The position numbers and the translations under genes were made by a program. Below the pieces are notes generated by a model, which searched no databases, had not been told where the DNA came from, and saw only the letters and a program-made list of their open reading frames with translations. Below, piece by piece: positions 42,204 through 53,360 of a stretch of 64,000 bases of DNA. The DNA comes from Gonatopus flavifemur (lineage: Eukaryota > Arthropoda > Insecta > Hymenoptera > Dryinidae). The DNA lies in assembly GCA_018340375.1 (NCBI GenBank), contig JAFFJZ010000007.1:24402001-24466000 (forward strand), read 5' to 3'. Within the stretch, counting starts at the first letter, position 1. Every line of letters starts with the position of its first letter.

Positions 42204-42559
42204 CACAGAGAAAAATGCAGATCGAGAATGTAGTAATCTTTAATAGAAAATTGGAGAATATTTTTTAAATTTGTAATAAAGATAAAAAACACTTCATATT
42301 TCTGTTGAATTTTACTTGAAAAAGAATGGAAAATTATCAACACTTAACAAACAATAGAAAAAAATATCAACTTTACAAACGTCGCGCAAGCAATTTTACA
42401 AAGTGAATAATAAAATTTAGAAATTTTGTTATCCACTTCGTAAACTTTCATGCGCGGCGTTTGGAAACTTCATACTTCTTTCTGTTCTCAAATTTTAAGA
42501 AATATTCTCCAATTCTCTATTAAAGATTACTATATTGTCGATCAGCATTTTTCTCCGTG
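42204..42559. mobile_element. foldback MITE, family 3, copy a
   Basis: Ends CACAGAGAAAAATGC...CATTTTTCTCCGTG with TA on both sides. The arms pair over 'tctttaatagaaaattggag', and the middle carries 'gcgcaagcaattttacaaa'. Related to 46515-46903. Confidence 0.85.
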
Positions 42560-43113
42560 TAAAGGTGAAAAGAAACGTGAAATTAGCTATAAAATACCGT
42601 AATCGTGTTCGTTAGTGCTCAGATTGATGCTTGATTGTTTCGAAATTTTTCATGGTACATAAATGAAACTAAGATCGTACGATTTAGTCTCATGTGGCAG
42701 GTCTGGGTCCTCGTGGTTATGTTTTCATAGTCATTTCGAATATAATATTCTCTCCGTGTATTACAGAAAAATTTTGACTATATGCTATTATGATTAGTGG
42801 TGAACGAAGCTTCGAATTTTCAAAGTTTTGTCGAAGCGAATCGAAATGAAACAAAGCCAAGCATTAGTATTCGAAATTTTCCAAGCTTCGAACCGTCGCC
42901 AAATTACAATTAAATATTTAGAATTTTTCAAATGTCGACATCATTTTCATCTTTCATGCAGGAATTCGTATCCTTAAGGGTAGTATACTATAATAATGAA
43001 TGCCTATAATATCGAATAATGACTATGAATACGCCGTCATTTCCTAATAGCATTCAAAGTTTCTAAAAATTATTTGGTCTCTTGGATACTTAATATTACG
43101 ATATTCAGTGTTA

Positions 43114-43573
43114 TACTGCCGTCCTAAACCAAAAGGCCGTACACAGTGAAAAATTTTGTGTATTTTTAACACACGTGCATATCCCAAACGGTTCGCTCGG
43201 AATTTGCGTTGAATATTAACCCAAAGGACATGAGGAATCAACACAAAAGTGTCAAATTTACATTGAACATCTGTCAATTTGACACTCATCTGAGTTGATT
43301 TTCAACGCGGATTTTGAGTGGACTGTTTCTAACGCAAGATATTTCACTGTGTATGTCAACGAAATTTTTCTTCGTTTTTTATATATTCATATTCGAATAG
43401 GTTTTTTATGTGTTTCAATTCAAGAAATTTTTATACCATTGGAAACTTTTTGAAACACTGATGTAGAAATTACGGAGTTTGTATCATTTAATATGTACAA
43501 GTTAAAATAAAATGCTTGATATCTCGAAACATCAAAATTTTGACATACGGCCTTTTGGCTTAGGACGGCAGTA
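43114..43573. mobile_element. TA-flanked MITE nested in the hAT
   Basis: Terminal inverted repeats start TACTGCCGTCCTAA and run at least 28 bp with one mismatch, extending further once the nested element at 43142-43351 is removed. TA stands on both sides (43112-43113, 43574-43575). Probably a Tc1/mariner/pogo-type MITE (inference). Confidence 0.88.
43142..43351. mobile_element. CACAGTG-ended foldback MITE, third level of the nest
   Basis: Ends CACAGTGAAAAATTTTG and (inverted) CACAGTGAAATATC. It is flanked by TA on both sides (43140-43141, 43352-43353). Removing it with one TA makes the left arm of the enclosing repeat read GGCCGTATGTCAA, identical to the right arm, which proves the 2-bp duplication. 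Confidence 0.9.
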
Positions 43574-44279
43574 TAGACCTCTTGTAAATGTCAGAAAGAT
43601 TCGGAAAGAGTTGGGTCCTCCAGAAAATCCCCTAGAATAGGATGTAATAAAGATAATTAAATAGGATATACAGTAAACCCTCTCTATAGTGCCGCAGGAC
43701 TCCTCTCTTGCTCAAATGTCTTTCTTTGATAGAGTGAGGAAGACATCATTCGGCAATATTGAGAGGGTTTAGTATAATTAAAACGCACGTGTACAATAGA
43801 ATCCGAATGTTCTGACTATGGCTCATTTGATGAATAACTCTATTCTGGCTGGTTCAGTTCGGTTTGGCTTGGAATGAAATGAAATCAATGTTGTATTTGG
43901 ACCGCACTCCAAGGTGCCATATTGGATTTCCTCAAAATTTGACGTAAGGCTTCCATTTTATGGGTGAATTTTTTCATGGAATTTTGAATCAGCGAATCAT
44001 AAACCTTGATGATTACACGAAACAGGATAATTCGTTTTGAATTCGCTTCGCTTCGGCAAACTTGCGATTCGATTCGTACAAAAATCCCGCTTTGCCCACC
44101 ACTAATTATGATGTTTATATCAATTCAAAAATTGTCCTCATGAGTATGATGCACTATCATAAAAATTCAGTCCACTCCCATTATAGTCTTATCAGGTGAT
44201 CTGAAAGTGCATTCCATAGTTATACACGAAACATATATGGATCGAGATCAATAAATGGAATGAAAGGAGCACAGGGACG

Positions 44280-45480
44280 TTTTTTTTCCTCAAATTTATT
44301 CAACATGTTAAAATCATATTAGAAAATCGGTCATTGTAATATCTTTCAAGGTCCTTCCATGACGTAACCATGAATTGTGGCGAAAGATGACGTATCACTC
44401 AAACGATATATCCAAGTATCGGTGTCAAATGACGTCTGAGGAACCTTAAATTCAGGATACGTGTTTACCTGAGATGAAGGATAAATATCTAAATGACACA
44501 TGTTCGTAGGTCGAAAGACTTGGTAGATTGATCAATTCAAAATGTATCTAGTGAATGAGTCTATGAAAATCACGTAATAGCTGTTCACCAACGTATACCT
44601 ATTGGTTGGGATAAAAATGAAATTATGATTTATTTCTGATATATTTGTTTGTGACGTTGATAACCACGTTCCATAAATACATCATGTTGAACAGTGAGAA
44701 AAACAATTCACGGTATCAACAGTTTTTACAGATGTCACTGTAGTCAATGAACATCCCTTAATCATTCGTTTCTATTGAAGCACAAAAACATTACGAATAA
44801 ATGATTAATCAACTACTATCCTGTAATCATACCTGTGTTATATCCTTGATCATTGACAACAAACGATAATGTCATTCATTTAATGCATGAACATCGATCA
44901 ATTACGATAATAGATTTCTAATCATCAATTCTAAGACGAAATAATATTTTCATTCGGATATTAAACTCACGAATTAATGAAACAGAACACGATATTAAGG
45001 ATATGAATGTTCATTTGTGTTCGATGTATGTGATTATTTACCTTGACTCTATTCCTAGTGCACACTGATTATTTTCCGAACGAAAGAAAGCCTTATGCGT
45101 CTGTTTCATTTCATCACCATCGGAATCAATTATGTCGAAGGTAATAGAAACACAGGGATTTGAAATGATAATTCCAATGGATGCAGTTTCAGAGCCATTT
45201 CCAGTTTATCCTGCTTTCCTCTACTGCTTGAAGAAAAAAATAAGGAGAAAAGATCCGTAATCTCTTGTCGATAAATATCTTTGATTCGAAGCTTCAATTA
45301 GTTTTTTTCAGGCATTATCGATGAGACGCTTCTTGTCTTAGTGCTTACGGATTGCACCTGCCGCCCCGTTGATGTCACACTCATTACTAGCCCATCTATC
45401 AAAACGACATTTTGATAATTCAACTTCAGCACCTTCATAATATACGTAGCCCACCTAGGATCGTTCTAATATACGTTTGC
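44280..45480 (-). pseudogene. decayed second copy of the lysyl oxidase-like gene
   Basis: Three pieces align with exons of the intact gene. About 44352-44472 matches exon 8 (PEFKVPQTSF..., ending VMEGP-stop); it is still open, but the Cys residues are lost. 45049-45172 matches exon 6 (FDIIDSDGDEM...), with the acceptor AG lost, the copper histidines replaced (IIISN for HYHSM) and GHKASF changed to THKAFF. 45262-45465 matches exon 3 ([15 protein letters not shown]), with a stop directly after RKH. Exons 1, 2, 4, 5 and 7 were not found. Flanking 3' sequence also matches ('catattagaaaat', 'aatatctttcaaggtc'). Confidence 0.9.
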
Positions 45481-46236
45481 TTACCACTCATGTCATGAAA
45501 ATATTTGACACAAGTTGTCTCCTCAAATGGGTCAATCCTATCATATTCCCATTGGAACAAAATTACGATACATGGGAGACATAACACGAAAAATAATGAT
45601 CTGAAAATTTTAGTAAATTTGTTGGAAGTTTATCAATTTCAATGAGGTAATATTTCATAGGTAACTCCCAACACCTGCAGCGCTTGAAATTTTCTCCCAA
45701 GTTGAGCGAATTTATAATAGTTTACTATTCTAGGTCATTTATAAAGTACAGTTCAGTTCCTTTCTCGCTGAGAATCGTTTCATTTGAGAGATTTCTTCAG
45801 GTTTGACAGGAGCATTTTACTCATTTGCTATTAAAGAGGTGTTGGGAATTTTATCTTCTATTATTATGATGAAGGATTAAAATTTTATAGCACACATTTA
45901 AATCACCTCACTTGCTGTCAACCAACTTGACTACATCTTTTTTCTTCAATTCCCATGCAATTTTTTCTAAAAAAAAACTTGAAAACTGTAAAACTTTTGA
46001 TGTCAGCGAGCGAATGAAACTTTTCTAATAAATTTTTGTGTATTATCTTCAGCAACGGAAGAATATACTATAAAAGTTCTTGGTCAATTCATCGAAATTT
46101 GTCGGAAAGCAATCAATTCAATCACAATGGATAAAAATCTCCAAATAATTCATAAATTCATCGCATTTTTGAGGAGTATGACCGAAAAATGGTATGATTA
46201 CCACATGTTTTGTTATAGGTACCAAAATTACCCGTT
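45481..46236. other. no gene recognised
   Basis: 'ctcccaacacct' near 45665 and 'aggtgttgggaa' near 45838 form a short inverted repeat 170 bp apart, possibly a small MITE. Otherwise nothing. Missing exons 1 and 2 of the lysyl oxidase copy were looked for here and not found. Confidence 0.4.
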
Positions 46237-46508
46237 AATTGCTGCCTGAACAGCGGTCGGATATCCGAACCGAGTACGCAACTCACACAATGTAAGTGGC
46301 ACGTCCATGTGAAGGGAGAGAGGATATGATTGCGTGCGCAACCTAGCATGCTTTATCCGGGGTTCATGGGATAGTTGACGAGAGAGCAATGAAGAGAGCA
46401 TACTAGGTTACGTGCGCAACCATATCCCCTCTTTCTTCAAACGGACATCCTGCTTGCATTGTGCGAGTTGCGTACTCGGTTCAGATATCCGACCACTGTG
46501 CCTGAATT
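46237..46508. mobile_element. 272-bp foldback with arms of about 110 bp
   Basis: Left arm: 'ggtcggatatccgaaccgag', 'acgcaactcacacaatg', 'gttgcgtgcgcaacctag' type sequence. Right arm: the near inverse 'ctaggttacgtgcgcaacca', 'cattgtgcgagttgcg', 'actcggttcagatatccgacc'. GC content is higher than its surroundings. No family was recognised. Confidence 0.75.
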
Positions 46509-46514
46509 ACACCC

Positions 46515-46903
46515 CACGGAGAAAAATTTAAGTCGAGCACATAGTACTCTTTGATAAAAAAATTGCAGCATATTTCTTAAAATCTTAGAGTTTTTCTTAA
46601 ATTTGTGATAAGAATAAAACGGTTCACGTTTTGATGAATTTTATTTGAAAAACAATGAAAAATTGTCAATACTTAACAAACAATTTGAACTTTCCAAAAG
46701 CCGCGCATGAAACTTTACAAAGTGGATAATAAGATTTCAAAATTTTGCTATTCACTTTGTGAAATTTCATACGCGACCTTTGGAAAATTCAAATTTTTTT
46801 CTATTTTTTGAGTATTGATAATTTTTAATTGTTTTTTTTTTTTTTTAATAAAATTCAACAAAAATGTGAATCGATTCATCTTGATTAAAAATTTAAGGGG
46901 TAA
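46515..46903. mobile_element. foldback MITE, family 3, copy b (right end lost)
   Basis: Left end CACGGAGAAAAATTTAAG. Internal 'gcgcatgaaactttacaaag' matches 42204-42559. The right arm ends 'gattaaaaatttaag' without the CTCCGTG terminus. Confidence 0.7.
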
Positions 46904-47318
46904 CCACTTTAAACCCTCCAGAAATTACGCTTTTTAAGATTTTTTTTCTTTTCGAGAATAAGAAAGTTACTATTCAAATTGAACTACAGGGAGGTGTTCT
47001 GCTACTATTGAAGTACAAAATAATTGGTTTTTTTCAATTTGATTCTGAAAAATGGCTCGACAGTTGATTAACTGGAGCGCTGTAAAAATCCATAGTCTTG
47101 TCAATCAACCAAAAATAATTAGTTTCTGTATGCATTTTTTACGAAATGGTATCGATTCGAAGAAGAAAGTAGTATTTTCACCCTGAATTCTGTTACTTAA
47201 TGTTGAATAAAAAACGCAAATATTCCGAAAACCCCGTACGTATTGTACTAGATAAACATATCACGAATACAATAAAGGAACCCAGTATTCTATCTCGCGA
47301 CACTGACGTCTAAATATA
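46904..47318. other. no gene recognised
   Basis: AT-rich, nothing supported. Confidence 0.35.
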
Positions 47319-47454
47319 CACTGAGAGAAGAGTTTGTTTGTGACAAAGAAGGCTTATTAATTATAAACAAACCATCTTTGAATCAAATAAGATTCGTTAA
47401 TGGTCAACAAACCTCACTTGATTGAAATAAATTTGGAACACCTTTTTGTCAGTG
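47319..47454. mobile_element. CACTG-ended foldback MITE
   Basis: Ends CACTGAGAGAAGAG...CCTTTTTGTCAGTG with TA on both sides. The inside has 'tttgtttgtgaca' and 'ggtcaacaaacctc' motifs in opposite orientation. Confidence 0.7.
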
Positions 47455-47637
47455 TATGTTTGTTTTCGAAAAAGATGTCAGAAGTTTGATTCGTCACATT
47501 ACACTTGAAAAGATGCATCATATTGATGATTTCTAATCATACGGTTGATCAGAATCTCGTTTTAGTTTTGTTTCAAAATGGCACGATACACATTTTAAAT
47601 ACATTGTTCTTGTTCTTCACTCTGACGTTGGCGTAAC

Positions 47638-47894
47638 CCCCGGAGAGAAATTTGGTTTTAAATATTACTACATTTCGTTCTATAGTAGCAGCATAAGTGA
47701 TATAGTGTAATTTTTACAACGCAGTGTAGTGAAAATTCATGCTTTATGATGTGAAGTTGCGCCAAATTGAACGATTTTTCACATCATTAAGCAATAATTT
47801 TTACTACACTGTGTTGTAAAAATTATACTATGTCGCTTATGCTGCTGCTTTAGTGAAAAATGTAGCAATATCTAGAATTTCTTTTTTCTCCGTG
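47638..47894. mobile_element. foldback MITE, family 2, copy b
   Basis: About 80 percent alike to 18258-18508 by eye, including 'gtgatgtgaagttgcgcc'. Right end TTTTTTCTCCGTG followed by TA; left end mutated to CCCGGAG. Confidence 0.85.
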
Positions 47895-47959
47895 TAGTAA
47901 TTCGTAGTTATGTTTCTGCATACAACTTTTGAACATTATTGTTTGCTAATCAAACACGT

Positions 47960-48664
47960 TGCGACGAGCCTGACCACTAGGGTACCCGTCTAGAACCTGA
48001 AAAATATAAATATATGGTTTCATGAATATGTAAATACACTGAAGACTGTGAAATAAGAATAGAAGTAGAAAAAAAATACAGAATACTTACCTAAAAAGCA
48101 CTAGACGAACAGCGCTGGGAATACCAAAGTTACAAACTCGCTGCGACTCCTTCAACTAGGGGTCCAGCGAGACACATGCCAAGGTGACGGAGACAACTGC
48201 TCTGTCGCTTGCCAGCTTCTTGGCAAGATTCTCCAGCACTCCTAAGGTCCCCTGGAAAACACCAGTTGATAAATAAAAAAGTTTCAAAAGTAAATATGGA
48301 ACAATACATACCCTCCCTGGTCACCTCGTTCAGTTCACCGCACAACATACCTGTAAATATATACAATAAGATCATTAGAAGTAGTTACCGACTAAAGATA
48401 TATAAATAATTAAGGAACAAAGTTATACTTACTTGTTTGAAGCGTATTCGAAGTTATTCCCAGTCACAGTCGTCGAAAAACAATCACTCGCGAACACGGA
48501 AACTCAACGTCAACAAAGATCGCGACGCGAACAGGATCGATTTAAAAATCACATTCAATTTGACACACCGTACGAAGCCGCGTATACGATCACTCGCGAT
48601 TCCTGTTTTCCGAAAAACAGTACCGAACAACATAATTAACGCCACGTGATTTTTGTAATTAAAT
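47960..48664 (-). other. GC-richer block with splice-like signals next to LTR remnant II
   Basis: On the minus strand 'acaagtaagtata' (48437-48425), 'tatttacaggtatgttgtgc' (near 48355) and 'tttttaggtaagtattctg' (near 48095) look like donor and acceptor sites around a short segment (48130-48345). The composition matches the LTR remnant, so this may be its downstream leader. No protein was recognised. Confidence 0.35.
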
Positions 48665-49735
48665 TATAAGCCTGCATCTCGTGATGACAGGTTTCGAATG
48701 TAAACAATTATGGCTATACCGTATGTATGCATACCACACGAGGTTTGAGACGCGACGCGCATGCCCGAACATGATAATGGACAGAACGATGATAGAAAGA
48801 GACACACCCATGCCAGCCGTGGTTATTCCGCGCCACCACCAGATGGAAACGCATCGCTACCATCGTCCCGCGTCGAAAAATACATTCGCAGGGATTATAA
48901 GACGGGTCTGGCATGGGAATCGTCACTTCTTGGTTCTGAGAACCTGTCATACACAGCACGCATAAGCAAAGGTGAGTACTACTTCATCTCGCTAAGAATC
49001 AAGGGTCTTTAGTTAAGGTTTTGCTTCGGTGAAGGGGGGAAAGTGCTGTTCGGATATACCCCGGCATCATTCTAGAGTAAAGCTGGTTAGGGAAATTCTT
49101 GGACAAGGACGGACATACTCCGCTTTGCACCATAGCGGCACTGCCAAGCCGACCGGGGACTAGATAGAGCCATCTTCTCACGGCTATTAAAATTACAGTC
49201 AATCACGTGTATGATTGAACTCCTTCTGAGCCAATCATAGTACAGTATACGGGTAAATCGTTTAACGTTGTACCATCGCGCCCGCGGAAATAGCTTTTCG
49301 AAACAGAAAAACGAAAAGAAACAAGGATTCCGGTAGACCCTATTTTCGATTCGTTAACCGCGCATAATTATTGTGTGCACACATTAGGGCCATACAGAGT
49401 CCCGACCCATAAGTTTTGACCTAGAGATAAAGTCATAGTTGATCAAATATGTTTTGGAATTAATATTAAGGGTGTAAATTTACATGTGGAGCTTCCTTGA
49501 TTGTATAAATCATCTAATTGATGCTCAAATTTAATAAATTTAATTGTTTGAAAACTTTAATTTGGTGTTTGATTAATAATTTGTGACACGCGTTTCCCAA
49601 CTCATTTTAACCGAACTTTGGAATCTGACGAGCTAGAGACATAATTCGGGGACTAGTTAATTTGTTTAATTAGGGATAATTGAACATTATCGACGCGCAG
49701 TGTGAACCACTTAAACGAAACGTCACAACGTCATG
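48665..49735 (-). mobile_element. LTR-retroelement remnant, copy II
   Basis: Read on the minus strand it gives 'ctagctcgtcag', 'gttgggaaacgcg', TGTCACAAATTATTAA, then 'agatggctctatctag', and ends near 'acctgtcatcacg'. It parallels 59985-61255 block by block. No coding frame of gag or pol is visible. Confidence 0.6.
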
Positions 49736-50461
49736 TCTTGGGTCAAAACGTATTTTTGTGTTTTGAATATAATTTTAGTAAAATTTGAAAAGTTTTTAAA
49801 TGTGGCTACAAAAGTGTCTCGAAATAAGACATCGGTTTTTGCAGTGGGCTGTTCTTGTAATTCCAACAGCATTTCCAATTGGTACACATACATTCCGGGT
49901 TATAAATGTATTGAAATTCAATTGAAGACCTGCAACGCTTGTTGAATCATTACCAAAGTATATTTTAGTTTTCATTGTAGGAAGAAAAATTCGAATGAAT
50001 TTTTGTGAAATAGTGTATTTTCATTGCATCCAAATGCAAACATTCACCAAATTCTTGATATATATTTGTATGAATTCAAAACATTGTGTGAATAGAATTT
50101 CAATAGTAAGAGTCACTCGAATGTTCATTGATTACGGAATAATGAACAAACAATTCTAGAAGAAAAAAAATCTTCGGATGTACCAAGGTATCCAGGTAAT
50201 TAATCATCGAAAATAATAAACATCGACATGCAAAATCAATTAATCATATGTGGCGTGTCAGTTCAATCAAAAATGTATTGGAATTCATCGAGCTTTTTGG
50301 ATACAATTCTGATTAAATACCCAGCCAGAGAGGGGAAAAAAATTATGTACAAATTTTGCGAGAGGAAAGATAGAAAAACTACGTACGATCATAAGTTATA
50401 AAACAACCCCAGATTAGAAGAGCGATGCAACAAAAAATCGCCAACAATAATATCGAATGAA

Positions 50462-50750
50462 AGGTAGATGAATTTCAAGTTTTATTGATAGAAAGTCTTT
50501 TGTGGTAACGAGAGCTGTACGATATATATAATCTCGCGTTATTTTTTATTTGATATTGCATAACGATATGAGATCAACTGACCAGCAGCCTGTATCAATA
50601 TCAGCACGAGTATCGCAATGGATTGTCTTTTTTCCGATAAATTTTTACGTAACATGTTCACCAATAAACACAAATCAAGCTTGTATTACTAGACGAGGAG
50701 TTGAATTTCATCTTTCTGTCAATCAAATTGACATTCATACAACAGATTCT
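50462..50750. repeat. second copy of the lysyl oxidase upstream flank, part 1
   Basis: It matches 28405-28700: 'gatagaaagtcttttgtggt', 'tatgagatcaactgaccagc', 'atgttcaccaat'. Same orientation and order relative to the decayed gene copy. Confidence 0.8.
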
Positions 50751-51269
50751 TCGGTATCTCGTCTTTTATGACGTAATCAACCGGTATCGCCTTAATTATG
50801 ATATCAATATTTTCTATTGTTATCTATTTTTGTTATATATTGATCTCTTTTGTTCATCCGCGACAGAACAAAATAAAAAGATTCAAGAAGTTGAGAATAC
50901 TATTTGAGATAAGGAGTGTGAAAATGATACCTATAAATATACTGAAACTTAGTTTTACTCCCAGTCACTGTGTTTGAGAAGCCTAAATATTATTCACCAT
51001 TATAGAAAGTTGTGTAAAATTTTCACAGGGAAACACATTCTTTCTATAACATTCAAACTTTTCCCATGTTTCAACAGGTTGAGTTGTGATTTGTCATGAA
51101 ACTATCTTTTTCAGACATACTTTCCGCAGTTGACGATGACAATCTACGAAAAGAATTAGAACGGTCTTTAGTTCTCTCGTCTTGGGAATTTCACATAATT
51201 GTTCGGAAAAAGTTGTGACGAACTTTTTCGTGCAGGACTGTTTACTTTTGGCACCGATTAAAATGCACG
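50751..51269. other. no gene recognised
   Basis: AT-rich interval within the duplicated block; absent from the first copy, so it was probably inserted here or lost there. Confidence 0.35.
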
Positions 51270-51586
51270 CAGAAAAATATACTTCAAAAAGTCCCGTAAT
51301 TTATTGAAGATCAGCGCCAGTCTGTGATGAATGAAATTATTGACCTGAATATAACGTAAAAAGCAGGGCCTGTAACTTTATTCACTTTCGTTCCTCATTA
51401 TATATAATTTGTGTACAATATATATATTTTATATATAATGAGTAATGAAAGCGAATAACCTTACCATAATTTCTTGTAGAAATACACCCAATCATCGTAC
51501 ATTTAGAAGTAAATTCAAGTAAATGGCTTTATTCGTCACAAATTGGCGCTGGTCATCAATAAATGATGGAATTTTTCAACACGTTC
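51270..51586. mobile_element. 317-bp foldback element
   Basis: Left arm 'cgtaatttattgaagatcag', 'cgccagtctgtgatgaat'. Right arm, inverted, 'catttattgatgaccagcgc', 'caatttgtgacgaata'. The centre is 'tcattatatataa'/'ttatatataatga' with 'ctttcgttcctc' and 'gagtaatgaaag'. Non-coding. Confidence 0.7.
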
Positions 51587-51934
51587 GTTTTGTCCATGTA
51601 ATTTCTATAATATGAGCAGGATATATTATGGAAAATGTCCTCGTGCTTATAAAATTTTGTTGTTCTTTTCATATTTGTTTTTGCTGTTTCATAATAAGAG
51701 GAGAGAAAAAACATGGGAATTTTTCAAGAATGAAGAAAGCAGCAATAATGCGTGAGACAGAAACTAACACTAATTCCAAAATGTAACAAAATATCATTGA
51801 ATGAATTGTTGATCTCTTCAAAGCAAAAGAACGAGTCTTTCATGAGTATGAAACGATAAAGGAGAGTTGGCAGCCTTGGGCCAGTTTTTATTTCCTTTTT
51901 ACTCTATTGAACAATGAAGAACGGGAAAATACAT

Positions 51935-52137
51935 AATCGGGAAGATATTTGTAGTTACATTTACTATGGAATTATTGCGGCCGAGGAACAGACTGAATTT
52001 CTAATGGAATTTACTGTAAAATATTGTAAATTTGATCAGGCTTCTATTGTCTCGTCGTAGTTAAGTTCATGACAAGTTCAGTTTGTTACTCGGTTACAAA
52101 GTACCACAGTAAATTCAACTCTACATTTCTCTCCGTG
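51935..52137. mobile_element. foldback MITE, family 1, copy c
   Basis: It matches 15473-15674 throughout ('gaggaacagactgaatttct', 'ctattgtctcgtcg'). Right end TTTCTCTCCGTG; left end eroded to 'atcgggaagatatttg'. Confidence 0.8.
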
Positions 52138-53224
52138 TCAAATAATATCAGACTCTTCGACTTGAATTCAATATTTTTTTTCGAAAAATGTATATGTATC
52201 CTTGAAAATTAGTTTGCATTTGGCTGAAAATATCCTCTTCTGCGGATACTTCGGGTAACCATTTTCTATGCATGTCAGAATCGTAAAAAAACAGACGGAT
52301 CATTCTACAGAATGTTGCTTAAACTGGGGCAAAAATGATGAAAATCATTGTTTATGAATTTCAAACTAGTTTGGCGTCAAATTTTCATAAATGAAAAATT
52401 GAATGAGCAGGCAAATGAATTTTTGGAGTTGTAGGAACGTCAAGTGTTAAGAAAATCAATATTCTCCATGACTTTGATTGCTTGTTTCAATTGACCCTTA
52501 TGCAAATATTTGTTTGCCACTGAAACTTTATAAAAAATATAACACATCAAGACCTAACACAGCCGACGGAATTGTGACCTGAAGCACCCAATTAGGAAGT
52601 CTGACATATATATATTGTTTTTTATTAAAACTGTTCGTAACAATTATTATAACCTTGAATTACTGAAATGTGTTCTCGGGTGATTCCTCCAATTGCCTCA
52701 TTCATTCCTTAGAGATAAAAATCTAGGTTCACTACTTTTAAACGAGAAAAATTCAGTCCCGACTTCTGGATATGAAGTATATTTTTTGGAAGAAGAGAAA
52801 TCCAACTTTTCCGATTGAATTTGGATATAGATGATGGAAATCACTCTCTTCATTTCCTGTAATAGATTCTAAATTTGTCCATCAATACTTTTCGGAATAT
52901 AAGTGGTCCAAGGCTGTCGAGTAATTTTTCCCTTCAATAAATTGTTCTGAATTATTTCACAATTATTCAATTCTCAAATTCATTCCTTTTATGTAAGTGA
53001 ATCTGTACTGAAACTGTATTTAAACGCAAGAAAACGAATTTATCTCTTGAAAAATAGGTTTTCTCCATTTTATGAAAAAACATAATTGGAAATTAGAGAA
53101 TGAAAAGATCAAAAGGATATCCTCACCTGATTCTACTTCATCTTATAACACCAAACAACATCAGTTTCCATGAATTTGAGATGTTAATATCACAGATGAA
53201 GATTTGTGAATATACAATCGTACT
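52138..53224. other. no gene recognised
   Basis: AT-rich, nothing supported. Confidence 0.35.
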
Positions 53225-53360
53225 CTCATGAATTCTGACGAATCAGGGACTATACTTAAATATATTCGAATTCCTGGAACACGGTTGTCGATTCGTTAAT
53301 TCCACACCCTTATTGCGTTATCTTCATCGCTTTCCAAGCATCCCATTCCAAGTGTACACA
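53225..53360. repeat. second copy of the lysyl oxidase upstream flank, part 2
   Basis: It matches 28741-28870: 'attcctggaacacg' versus 'attccaagaacacg', and 'cgttatcttcatcgctttcc' versus 'cgtcatcttcatcgctttct'. Confidence 0.7.

Larger units (their letters stand above)
42795..44104. mobile_element. non-autonomous hAT with perfect 8-bp duplication, holding nested elements
   Basis: ATTATGAT on both sides (42787-42794 and 44105-44112). Ends TAGTGGTGAACGAAGC and (inverted) TAGTGGTGGGCAAAGC, with subterminal 'cgaagc' and 'ttcgaa' motifs. 1310 bp including the insert at 43114-43573. There is no transposase frame. Confidence 0.92.

Noticed and set aside
48433..49012. Several overlapping 70-90 residue frames, at first suspected to be a host gene
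   Set aside because: They lie in the GC-richer LTR-type remnant; frames in all registers stay open by composition and none shows a domain.
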